Part shown: positions 1-31,833 of the stretch, piece after piece
Layout: the number at the start of each line of letters is the position of its first letter
Numbering within the stretch: position 1 is the first letter of the stretch
DNA from: Streptomyces akebiae
Lineage (GTDB): Bacteria > Actinomycetota > Actinomycetes > Streptomycetales > Streptomycetaceae
Length of the DNA stretch: 64,000 nucleotides
Assembly (NCBI RefSeq): GCF_019599145.1
Contig: NZ_CP080648.1
Location: 228,177 to 292,176, forward strand
Direction of reading: 5' to 3'
Program-made: the position numbers and the translations under genes
Notes under the pieces: generated by a model
Database searches by the model: none
Told to the model about the DNA's origin: nothing
Seen by the model: only the letters and a program-made list of their open reading frames with translations

Positions 1-2
1 TG

Positions 3-347
3 CCCATGCAGGGCCTGCTGCCGACCTGTTCGGCCGTGATCCACATCGGCGGAGCGGGCGTGCAGTCCACCGCCGCCTACTACGGCGTCCCGCAGCTGAT
101 CCTGCCCGGCTTCTGGGACACGGTCGTACGCGCCGAACTCGTCGAGCGGTCCGGCGCGGGCATCTCGCTGCCGCCGGGCCAGGTCACGCCCGAGGGCGTG
201 CGCGAGTCCCTCGTACGACTCCTCGAGGACCCGTCGTTCCGCACGGGCGCCGAGGCGCTGCGCAAGGACCTGCTGTCCGCGCCCTCGCCCAACGAAGTCG
301 TCCCGGTCCTCGAGGACCTCACCGCCCGCCACAAGAGCGCAGTCTGA
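3..347 (+). CDS. Glycosyltransferase, C-terminal part (5' end outside window)
   Basis: This is the last ~114 codons of an antibiotic-type glycosyltransferase, open to the left edge. It shows the nucleotide-sugar-binding end of the GT-B fold: HIGGAGVQSTAAYYGVPQLI, where macrolide transferases usually have HHGGAGT. Enzymes of this family (DesVII/EryCIII type) move a deoxysugar from dTDP to a macrolide hydroxyl in the cytoplasm. The stop is 22 nt before the N-methyltransferase start, with a GAGGGG ribosome site between them, so it heads a sugar operon. Donor and acceptor cannot be read from this piece; the neighbouring genes suggest a dTDP-amino-deoxysugar. Some members need a P450-like helper protein, and none is visible here. 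Confidence 0.85.
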   Translation, partial: PMQGLLPTCSAVIHIGGAGVQSTAAYYGVPQLILPGFWDTVVRAELVERSGAGISLPPGQVTPEGVRESLVRLLEDPSFRTGAEALRKDLLSAPSPNEVVPVLEDLTARHKSAV

Positions 348-369
348 GCAGTCCGAGGGGACCACAGCC

Positions 370-1080
370 GTGTACGGTGCAGAATTCGCCGAGATCTACG
401 ACCTGATCCACCAGGGCCGGGGCAAGGACTACGCCCTCGAGGCGCAGTTTGTCGCCGGCCTCGCCCGCGAGAAGGCCCCGGCCGCCACCTCGCTGCTGGA
501 CGTGGCCTGCGCCACGGGCTCGCACCTGGGCGCCTTCGCCGAGATGTTCGAGACAGTCGCGGGCGTGGAGCTGTCCGCGCCCATGGTCGAGGTGGCCCGT
601 CGCAAACTGGGGGACACCGTCCACCAGGGCGACATGCGCGACTTCGACCTCGGGACCCGTTTCTCCGTCGTCACCTGCATGTTCGGCTCCATCGGCCACG
701 CCATGACGGAGCCCGAACTCGTCGCCGCACTGCGCCGGTTCGAGGCGCACCTCGAGGACGGCGGCGTGATCGTCGTCGACCCGTGGTGGTTCGACGACAC
801 CTTCACCCCGGGCCATGTGGCGGGCGACGTGTGCACCGTGGACGGGCTCACCATGGCCCGCGTCTCGCACGCCACCCGCCAGGACGACAAGTCCCGGATG
901 GAGGTCCACTACACCGTGGCGGGCCCGGACGCCGGCATCAGCCACTTCGTCGAGACCTACCTGGCACGCCTCTACACCCGGGAGCAGTACGAGAAGGCCT
1001 TCGCCGAGGCCGGCCTGACCGCCGAGTACCTGCCCGGGGTGCAGAACGGCCGTGGACTGTTCCTCGCCGTACGCGCCTGA
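370..1080 (+). CDS. SAM-dependent NDP-aminosugar N-methyltransferase (DesVI/TylM1 type)
   Basis: A 236-residue class I methyltransferase that starts at GTG with [14 protein letters not shown], a typical beginning for the DesVI/TylM1 group. SAM motif I appears as [12 protein letters not shown] near residue 45 (the family usually has LDVACGTG, so one Gly is Ala). An acidic SAM-ribose-binding residue follows in VAGVELS, and motif II in [10 protein letters not shown]. Family members methylate the amino group of a dTDP-3-amino-3,6-dideoxyhexose, usually twice, before transfer. It lies between the glycosyltransferase and the 2,3-dehydratase (14-nt gap), which supports an amino-sugar role. A C-methyltransferase role is less likely given length and similarity. 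The number of methyl groups added is not visible. Confidence 0.85.
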   Translation: MYGAEFAEIYDLIHQGRGKDYALEAQFVAGLAREKAPAATSLLDVACATGSHLGAFAEMFETVAGVELSAPMVEVARRKLGDTVHQGDMRDFDLGTRFSVVTCMFGSIGHAMTEPELVAALRRFEAHLEDGGVIVVDPWWFDDTFTPGHVAGDVCTVDGLTMARVSHATRQDDKSRMEVHYTVAGPDAGISHFVETYLARLYTREQYEKAFAEAGLTAEYLPGVQNGRGLFLAVRA

Positions 1081-1094
1081 CCGGGCCGCCCGAC

Positions 1095-2471
1095 ATGACA
1101 CAGGTGACCGAGCAGGCACCCGCCACGCGGTTCGCCGAGTCGGCACGGGCCGTCGACGGCGTCCGTACGGACACGGCGGCCTTCGACGCCTGGCTCGCCG
1201 ACTGCCGCGACCGCTTCCACACCACCGTCGAACTCCGCCCGCTGGACGCGCTGCAGGGCTGGTCGGTGGACCCGCACACCGGGGACGTCGGACATTCCAG
1301 CGGCAGGTTCTTCGCCGTACGCGGCCTCGACGTGCAGGTGCCGGGCGCCGCCGTGGAACGCTGGCAGCAGCCCATCATCAGCCAGCCCGAGGCCGGCATC
1401 CTCGGCATCCTCGTCAAGGAGTTCGACGGGGTGCCGCACTGCCTGATGCAGGCCAAGGCGGAGCCCGGCAACATCAACGGCATCCAGCTCTCGCCGACCG
1501 TCCAGGCGACCCGGAGCAACTACAGCGGCGTGCACCGCGGCAAAGCCGTCCCCTACCTCGAGTACTTCCGCGACACCGCATCCCACCGGGTGCTCGCCGA
1601 CGTCCTCCAGTCGGAGCAGGGCGCCTGGTTCCACCGCAAACGCAACCGCAACCTGATCGTCGAGACCACCGGTCCTGTCGAACTCCTCGACGGCTTCTGC
1701 TGGCTGACCCTGGGACAGCTCCACGAACTGCTGCGCCAGGACGACCTGGTCAACATGGACACCCGTACGGTGCTGTCCTGCTTCCCCGCCGCCCCCACGG
1801 CCGCCGAGTGCGCACCGTCGTACGGAGAACTCCTGCGCTGGATCACCGAGGAGCGCACCCGCCGCGAACGCCACGTCCGCGAGATCCCGCTGAACTCCGT
1901 CACCGGATGGCAGCTCCGCGACGGCCGCGTCACCCACCGGGACGGCCTCTTCTTCGACGTAGTCGGAGTCTCGGTGGAGGCGGCCGGCCGCGAGGTCGGC
2001 CGCTGGGACCAGCCGCTGCTGGCCCCGCGCGGCACCGGACTGGTTGCGCTGCTGGTCCGCGAGATCGACGGAATACCGCACGCGCTGCTGCACGCCCGGG
2101 TCGAAGCCGGCCACCTCGACGTCCTCGAACTCGCACCCACGGTGCAGTGCACCCCGCAGACCTACGCGCACCTGCCCCCCGAGGCCCGCCCCCGCTTCCT
2201 CGACACCGTGCTGACCGCGCCGGAGCAGAACGTCCTCTTCAGCGCCGTCCACTCCGAGGAAGGCGGACGCTTCCTGCACGCCCGCAACCGCTACGTGATC
2301 GTCGAGGCCGACCCCGGCCTCTCCCTCGCGGACTGCCCCGACTACCGCTGGACGGCGCTCCACGACACGGCCGCGCTGCTCCGCCACAGCCACTACCTCA
2401 ACATCCAGGTCCGCTCCATCCTCGCCTGTCTACACGGCCTGGCCGGCCGGGAGGGAAAAGAGAAGTCATGA
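1095..2471 (+). CDS. NDP-hexose 2,3-dehydratase (TylX3/SpnO/Gra-orf27 family)
   Basis: A 458-residue protein with the family's internal duplication: an N-terminal half ([16 protein letters not shown], then RWQQPIIS in related form) and a second half repeating the pattern ([32 protein letters not shown]). The two halves contain matching blocks such as [13 protein letters not shown] and [13 protein letters not shown]. The family removes the C2 hydroxyl of dTDP-4-keto-6-deoxyglucose, giving a 3,4-diketo intermediate. ATG 1095 is 14 nt after the previous stop and gives the expected length. The stop overlaps the aminotransferase start by 4 nt (ATGA). Its presence means the sugar is 2-deoxy, which excludes desosamine and mycaminose and points to an angolosamine-, rhodosamine- or forosamine-like sugar. 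Confidence 0.9.
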   Translation: MTQVTEQAPATRFAESARAVDGVRTDTAAFDAWLADCRDRFHTTVELRPLDALQGWSVDPHTGDVGHSSGRFFAVRGLDVQVPGAAVERWQQPIISQPEAGILGILVKEFDGVPHCLMQAKAEPGNINGIQLSPTVQATRSNYSGVHRGKAVPYLEYFRDTASHRVLADVLQSEQGAWFHRKRNRNLIVETTGPVELLDGFCWLTLGQLHELLRQDDLVNMDTRTVLSCFPAAPTAAECAPSYGELLRWITEERTRRERHVREIPLNSVTGWQLRDGRVTHRDGLFFDVVGVSVEAAGREVGRWDQPLLAPRGTGLVALLVREIDGIPHALLHARVEAGHLDVLELAPTVQCTPQTYAHLPPEARPRFLDTVLTAPEQNVLFSAVHSEEGGRFLHARNRYVIVEADPGLSLADCPDYRWTALHDTAALLRHSHYLNIQVRSILACLHGLAGREGKEKS

Positions 2472-3577
2472 CCCTGCGCGTATGGGACTACCTCGACGAG
2501 TACGAAGCGGAGCGCGAGGACATCCTCGACGCGGTGGATCAGGTCTTCCGCTCCGGACAACTGGTCCTCGGACCCTCCACGACCGGCTTCGAGAAGGAGT
2601 TCGCCGCCTACCACGGGCTGGCGCACGGCGTCGGCGTGGACAACGGCACCAACGCCCTCGTCCTCGCCCTGCGCGCCCTGGGCGTCGGACCGGGCGACGA
2701 GGTCATCACCGTCTCCAACACCGCGGCCCCCACGGTCATCGCCATCGACCAGGTCGGCGCCACGCCCGTCTTCGTGGACGTTCGCGAGAGCGACTACCTG
2801 ATGGACACCGCGCAGGCCGAGGCCGCGGTCACCCCGCGCACCCGCTGCCTGCTCCCCGTCCACCTCTACGGCCAGTGCGTCGACCTCGCCCCGCTGGAGA
2901 AGCTCGCCGCCCGCCACGACCTGGCGCTCCTGGAGGACTGCGCCCAGTCCCACGGAGCCCGGCAGCACGGCCGCCTGGCCGGCACCACCGGCAAGGCCGC
3001 GGCGTTCTCCTTCTACCCGACGAAGGTCCTCGGCGCCTACGGTGACGCCGGCGCGGTCGTCACCGACGACGCGGCCACCGACGCCGCACTGCGCCGGTAC
3101 CGCTACTACGGCATGGAGCGGCGCTACTACGTCGAGCAGACCCCGGGCCACAACTCCCGCCTGGACGAGGTGCACGCCGAGATCCTGCGCCGCAAGCTGC
3201 GCCGGCTCGACGGCTACGTCGAGGCCCGGCGCCGCGTCGCGGACCGCTACGCCGAGGCGCTCGCGGACACCGACCTCGTCCTGCCGGAGGTGGTCTCCGG
3301 CAACGACCACGTCTACTACCTCTACGTCGTGAGGCACCCGCGCCGCGACGCCATCATCGAGGCGCTGCGCCCCCACGGCGTCGAGCTCAACATCAGCTAC
3401 CCGTGGCCGGTGCACACGATGACCGGCTTCGCCCACCTCGGGCAGCCCGAGGGTTCGCTGCCGGTCACCGAGGCACTGGCCGGCGAGATCTTCTCCCTGC
3501 CGATGTACGCCTCGCTCTCCGAGGAACGACAGGACCAGGTGATCGCCGCACTGCGCGAGGTGCTGCGCACGCTCTGA
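2468..3577 (+). CDS. PLP-dependent NDP-sugar aminotransferase (DegT/DnrJ/EryC1 family)
   Basis: A 369-residue DegT/DnrJ/EryC1 aminotransferase. The PLP lysine is Lys186 in [15 protein letters not shown], preceded by the cofactor-binding segment [28 protein letters not shown] is the phosphate/PLP-anchoring region. Residue pattern and length resemble C3 aminotransferases such as DesV and TylB. After a 2,3-dehydratase, a C3 amino transfer would yield a 3-amino-2,3,6-trideoxyhexose, then N-methylated by the product of 370-1080. C3 rather than C4 specificity is an inference from resemblance only. The ATG overlaps the upstream stop, so translation is probably coupled. It ends 24 nt from the convergent P450 end with no strong terminator between them. 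Confidence 0.88.
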   Translation: MTLRVWDYLDEYEAEREDILDAVDQVFRSGQLVLGPSTTGFEKEFAAYHGLAHGVGVDNGTNALVLALRALGVGPGDEVITVSNTAAPTVIAIDQVGATPVFVDVRESDYLMDTAQAEAAVTPRTRCLLPVHLYGQCVDLAPLEKLAARHDLALLEDCAQSHGARQHGRLAGTTGKAAAFSFYPTKVLGAYGDAGAVVTDDAATDAALRRYRYYGMERRYYVEQTPGHNSRLDEVHAEILRRKLRRLDGYVEARRRVADRYAEALADTDLVLPEVVSGNDHVYYLYVVRHPRRDAIIEALRPHGVELNISYPWPVHTMTGFAHLGQPEGSLPVTEALAGEIFSLPMYASLSEERQDQVIAALREVLRTL

Positions 3578-3601
3578 CGCCGGACCCACCGGTGCGGGAG
3601 C

Positions 3602-4798
3602 TCAGTGCGTGAGACGCAGCGGCAGCTCCAGCAGGCCGTGCAGGTTGAAGTGCTTGTTGACCGGCAGGTCCTCCCGCACCAGCTCGATCTTCCCGTACCG
3701 CTCCAGCAGATGGGAGAAGACGGTCGCGGCCTCCAGCCGCCCCAGCACCGCTCCCAGACAGAAGTGCGGACCCGCACTGAACGCCAGCGTCTTCGGCTCG
3801 GTGCGGGCCAGGTCCAGCCGGTCCGGGTCGGGATAGCGTTCCGGGTCCCGCCCGGCCGCGTCCAGCAGCCCCATGACGTGAGCCCCCTTCGGTATCGTCT
3901 TCCCGCCGATCTCCAGGTCGGCGGTGGCGATCCGGGTGGCCAGCGTGACCGGCGGGTCGAAACGGGACAGCTCGTCCACGGCCGTCGGCATCAGCGAAGG
4001 GTCCGCCCGCAGCGCCTCCAGCGCCTCCGGCTGCTTCAGCAGAGCCAGCATGCCGTTGCCGATGAGATTCACGGTGGTCTCATGACCGGCGTTGAAGATG
4101 AGCAGGATGTTGGCGACGATCTCGTCCTCGGTGAGCTGGTCGCCGTCCTCCGCCTGCATCAGCACCGACAGCAGGTCGTGCTCGGGGTCGGCGCCGCGCC
4201 GGGACGCCATCAGGTCCAGCAGATACCTGCGGAACTCGGGCTCGGCCTTGTTCATGGCGATCCGCCGACTGGGCGAGACGTCCGGGTCCAGGACGTAACC
4301 CACCTTGTCCGTCCAGTCCCGGCAGCGCGCACGGTCCTCGACGGGGATGCCGAGCAGCTCCCCCACCACCGCGACCGGCATCGGCAGCGCCAGGTCGCGG
4401 ATCAGGTCCACCTCGCCGTCGCCCATGGCGTCCAGCAGGCCGTCCACGATCTCCGTGATGCGCGGCCGCAGCCGGTCGATGAAGCGTGGCGTGAACACCC
4501 GCGCGATCAGCTTGCGCAGCCGCCGGTGGTCCGCTCCGTCCTGGAGCAGCAGCCACTTGTCCACGCTGCGCATCACGGGGCAGGTCGGCCCGCCCCGCGT
4601 CATCGCCCAGCCCGGCTCCTTGGGAAAGGCGCTCGAAGAGTGCGGGGAGCGCAGCAGCGCGGACACGTCGTCGTAGCGAGTGAGCACCCAGTAGCCCAGC
4701 GGCGTACGGTGCACCGGATCCGTCTCCCGCAGCCGCCGGTAGTACCCGAACCGGTCGGCGGCCAGGGCGGGGTCGTTCAGGTCGTACAGCGCGCTCAT
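3602..4798 (-). CDS. Cytochrome P450 tailoring hydroxylase
   Basis: A 398-residue soluble bacterial P450. Signatures seen: I-helix oxygen-activation motif AGHETT, K-helix ELSRF (ExxR-type position) and heme-ligand loop FSAGPHFCLGA with the ligand at Cys347. No N-terminal anchor, as usual for actinomycete CYPs. In a macrolide cluster it most likely hydroxylates or epoxidises the polyketide after or before glycosylation; the substrate position cannot be deduced. It is co-directional with the type II thioesterase, 34 nt downstream, so both are probably one transcript from the divergent promoter region at 5,580-5,865. Ferredoxin and reductase partners are not in the window. Confidence 0.93.
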   Translation of the reverse strand: MSALYDLNDPALAADRFGYYRRLRETDPVHRTPLGYWVLTRYDDVSALLRSPHSSSAFPKEPGWAMTRGGPTCPVMRSVDKWLLLQDGADHRRLRKLIARVFTPRFIDRLRPRITEIVDGLLDAMGDGEVDLIRDLALPMPVAVVGELLGIPVEDRARCRDWTDKVGYVLDPDVSPSRRIAMNKAEPEFRRYLLDLMASRRGADPEHDLLSVLMQAEDGDQLTEDEIVANILLIFNAGHETTVNLIGNGMLALLKQPEALEALRADPSLMPTAVDELSRFDPPVTLATRIATADLEIGGKTIPKGAHVMGLLDAAGRDPERYPDPDRLDLARTEPKTLAFSAGPHFCLGAVLGRLEAATVFSHLLERYGKIELVREDLPVNKHFNLHGLLELPLRLTH

Positions 4799-4832
4799 GC
4801 CTTCGCTCCCTGTGCGTCGGTGGACTGCCGGC

Positions 4833-5579
4833 TCAGCTCTGGGCGAGCGCGGTGCGGATCACGTCCAGCACCCGCGCGCTGTGGTCGAGCAGGAAGAAGT
4901 GCCCACCGGGCAGCACCTCCATGGCGAAGGAGCCGGTGGTGTGCCGCGCCCAGGCCTCGACCTCGGGGATGTGCGCCTTCGGGTCGGCGTCGCCGATCAG
5001 CGCGGTGACCGGGCAGCTCAGCGGCTCGCCCTGCTTCCACTCGTACGTCTCGGCGGCACGGTAGTCGTTACGGACGGAGGGGAGCGCCATCCGCATGATC
5101 TCCTCGTCCTGCAGCAGTCGGCTGTCCGTACCGGCCAGCGCGCGCACCTCGGCGAGCAGGCCGTCGTCGTCGCGCTGGTGCACGGTCTCGTGGCGCGTCG
5201 CCGAGGGCGCGCGGCGGCCGGAGACGAAGACGTGGGCCGCGGGCCGGTCGGTCTCCATCAGCTGGGCCAGCTCGAAGGCGACGGTGGCACCCATGCTGTG
5301 CCCCAGCAGCGCCGTCGGCCTGTCGTCCAGCTGACCGAGCACCTCGTGGATGCGCAGGGCGAGTTCGGGAAGGTTGTCGATGCACGGCTCGTGACGGCGG
5401 TCCTGGCGGCCCGGGTACTGGATCGCGACGACATCCACCTGTGGGGACAGCGCCTTCGCCACCGGGAGCCAGAAGCTCGCCGAGCCGCCGGCATGCGGCA
5501 GGCACACGAGCCGGATCGGCGCGGCCGGGGCGGGCGCGTAGGCGCGGACCCAGGTCGAGGTGGTGTCGTGAGTCGTCAT
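4833..5579 (-). CDS. Type II (editing) thioesterase
   Basis: A 248-residue alpha/beta hydrolase of the GrsT/RifR thioesterase family. Nucleophile Ser95 in LLGHSMGAT, catalytic His227 in PGGHFFLLD, and the family start IRLVCLPHAGGSASFW are all visible. Such proteins are free-standing and clear stalled or wrong acyl groups from PKS carrier proteins. The ATG giving MTTHDTTSTW was chosen because the family alignment begins shortly after; an upstream ATG at 5,627 would add 16 unusual residues. It is first in a two-gene minus-strand unit with the P450 and diverges from the crotonyl-CoA reductase gene. Confidence 0.9.
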   Translation of the reverse strand: MTTHDTTSTWVRAYAPAPAAPIRLVCLPHAGGSASFWLPVAKALSPQVDVVAIQYPGRQDRRHEPCIDNLPELALRIHEVLGQLDDRPTALLGHSMGATVAFELAQLMETDRPAAHVFVSGRRAPSATRHETVHQRDDDGLLAEVRALAGTDSRLLQDEEIMRMALPSVRNDYRAAETYEWKQGEPLSCPVTALIGDADPKAHIPEVEAWARHTTGSFAMEVLPGGHFFLLDHSARVLDVIRTALAQS

Positions 5580-5824
5580 GTGGTCGTCCACTTCTCGCGT
5601 GCGGAAAGGCTGCCGTGATGCCAGCACCTCGCGGGCGCGCGGACAAGGGGAAGCCGGGGGAACAGGGGCAGCCGGCGCCGGATGTCAGGGGGCGGCCGGC
5701 CCCGGTGCGCCCGCGGGCCCCAGGACTGGGGTTCCGGCGCGCCAGTAGGGGGTGTCCAGGCCGTGGGGCGGTGAGTAGCGTCCCGCTCCGCATGAGTGTC
5801 ATCAATGAGGCAGATCCGAATCGG

Positions 5825-5846
5825 GCCGGCACACGCGTGCGCCGGC
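5825..5846. promoter_or_regulatory. Near-perfect 22-bp palindrome upstream of ccr homologue
   Basis: GCCGGC at 5825-5830 and 5841-5846 surround the self-complementary core CACGCGTG at 5832-5839; only the pair next to the core mismatches. It lies 20 nt before the GTG at 5866, in the 286-bp gap that must hold promoters for both divergent units. Shape and place suit a dimeric repressor operator overlapping the transcription start; no regulator can be named. Confidence 0.4.
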
Positions 5847-5865
5847 ACCGGGTGAGGGGGCGACC

Positions 5866-7122
5866 GTGTCACAACCGCTGTACGAGCTGGGCGATCCCCC
5901 GCCGCTGGGCGTGATTCCTGAGCAGATGTACGCGAACGTGATCCGGCAGGACCGCTTCGGGCCGCCCGTCAAGGCGATGCAGACCGAGGTCATGCCCGTG
6001 CCCCGGCCCGGGCGCGGCGAGGTCCTGGTCTACGTCATGGCCGCGGGCATCAACTACAACAACGTGTGGGCCTCCCTCGGGGAGCCCATCGACGTGATCG
6101 CCATGCGGCAGAAACTGCACGGCGCCACCGAGGACTTCCACATCGGCGGCACCGACGCCTCCGGCGTGGTCTGGGCCGTGGGCGAGGGCGTGACGCAGTT
6201 CAAGGTGGGCGACGAGGTCGTCACCTCCGGCGCGATCTGGGACGAGACCGCGGAGGACATCCGGATGGGTGTCGACCCCCTCGCGGCGAAGTCCCTGACC
6301 GCGTGGGGCTACGAGTCCAACTACGGCTCCTTCGCCCAGTTCACGCGCGTCAAGGAACAGCAGTGCCACCCGAAGCCCGCGAACCTGTCCTGGGAACGGG
6401 CGGGCAGCTTCCTGGTGTCCGGCGCGACGGCGTACCGCCAACTGACCAACTGGGCGCCGCACGACGTGCGGCCCGGAGACCCGGTGCTGATCTGGGGCGG
6501 CTCGGGCGGCATCGGTTCGGCCGCCATCCAGGTCACGAACCTGCGCGGCGGCATCCCGATCGCCGTCGTCTCCAGCGAGGAGCGCGCGAAGTACGCCCTC
6601 GACCTCGGCGCCAAGGGGGTGATCGACCGCACCGAGTTCCACCACTGGGGGCGGCTGCCCGACCTCGACGACAAGGCCGCGGCGAAGGCGTGGACCGCCG
6701 AGGTCCGCCGCTTCGGCGCGAAGTTCTGGGAGGTGCTCGGCGAGCGTCGCAACCCGCGGATCGTCGTGGAACACCCCGGCGAGGAGACCCTGCCGACCTC
6801 GATGTTCGTGTGCGACAACGGGGGCATGGTCGTCATCTGCGGTGGCACCAGCGGGTACAACGGCGACCTGGACCTGCGCTACCTCTGGATGCGCAGCAAG
6901 CGGCTGCAGGGCTCGCACGGCTCGAACACCCGCGAGAACCGGGCCGTCATCCGGCTCATGTCCGAGGGCCGCCTCGACCCGTGCATCACCTGGTGCGGCA
7001 CCTTCGAGGACATCGCCGAGGGCCACCAGAAGCTCTACGAGAACCGGCAGGGCACCGGCAACTTCGCCGTCCTCGTCAACGCCACGTCACACGGGCTGAC
7101 CACGCTGTCTGGGGTCGGCTAG
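5866..7122 (+). CDS. Crotonyl-CoA carboxylase/reductase family enzyme (extender-unit supply)
   Basis: A 418-residue medium-chain dehydrogenase of the CCR group: N-terminal GroES-like domain with AGINYNNVWASLGEP, NADPH-binding IWGGSGGIGSAAIQV near residue 210, and ATAYRQL. CCRs reductively carboxylate enoyl-CoAs to alkylmalonyl-CoA extender units; crotonyl-CoA gives ethylmalonyl-CoA. The usual GSHFAN motif that carries the CO2-pocket His reads GSHGSN here, so His is kept but the next residues are smaller. That may mean a longer substrate, by inference. None of the five acyltransferases in this window looks like an ethylmalonyl or longer-chain type, so its product is probably used by a module outside. 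GTG 5866 follows a GAGGGGG ribosome site. It is followed 85 nt later by the PKS start. Confidence 0.88.
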   Translation: MSQPLYELGDPPPLGVIPEQMYANVIRQDRFGPPVKAMQTEVMPVPRPGRGEVLVYVMAAGINYNNVWASLGEPIDVIAMRQKLHGATEDFHIGGTDASGVVWAVGEGVTQFKVGDEVVTSGAIWDETAEDIRMGVDPLAAKSLTAWGYESNYGSFAQFTRVKEQQCHPKPANLSWERAGSFLVSGATAYRQLTNWAPHDVRPGDPVLIWGGSGGIGSAAIQVTNLRGGIPIAVVSSEERAKYALDLGAKGVIDRTEFHHWGRLPDLDDKAAAKAWTAEVRRFGAKFWEVLGERRNPRIVVEHPGEETLPTSMFVCDNGGMVVICGGTSGYNGDLDLRYLWMRSKRLQGSHGSNTRENRAVIRLMSEGRLDPCITWCGTFEDIAEGHQKLYENRQGTGNFAVLVNATSHGLTTLSGVG

Positions 7123-7206
7123 GGGTTGCCGGGTACGGATCACCGCTTCCTACGATGGCGCGTCGTCGGTGCCGGCCGAGACCATCCCTGAGCGGTGGAG
7201 AACTCG

Positions 7207-31758
<24,552 letters not shown>

Positions 31759-31773
31759 TCCCGCCGCTCGACG

Positions 31774-31816
31774 CGACGTGGCCCGGACCGGGTTCACACC
31801 GGTCCGGGCCACGTCG
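31774..31816. terminator. Bidirectional terminator between PKS and LAL regulator
   Basis: A perfect 18-bp inverted repeat (31774-31791 and 31799-31816) with a 7-nt loop sits exactly between the convergent ends of the PKS (31758) and the regulator (31834). No U-tract follows, as is common in Streptomyces. Confidence 0.88.
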
Positions 31817-31833
31817 TCGACGGCGACAGCCGC

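Noticed and set aside
1052..2470. Plus-strand frame running into the aminotransferase from 1052
   Set aside because: It is the aminotransferase frame continuing open upstream through the 2,3-dehydratase; that upstream part is Arg/Pro-rich noise, and ATG 2468 gives the family N terminus.
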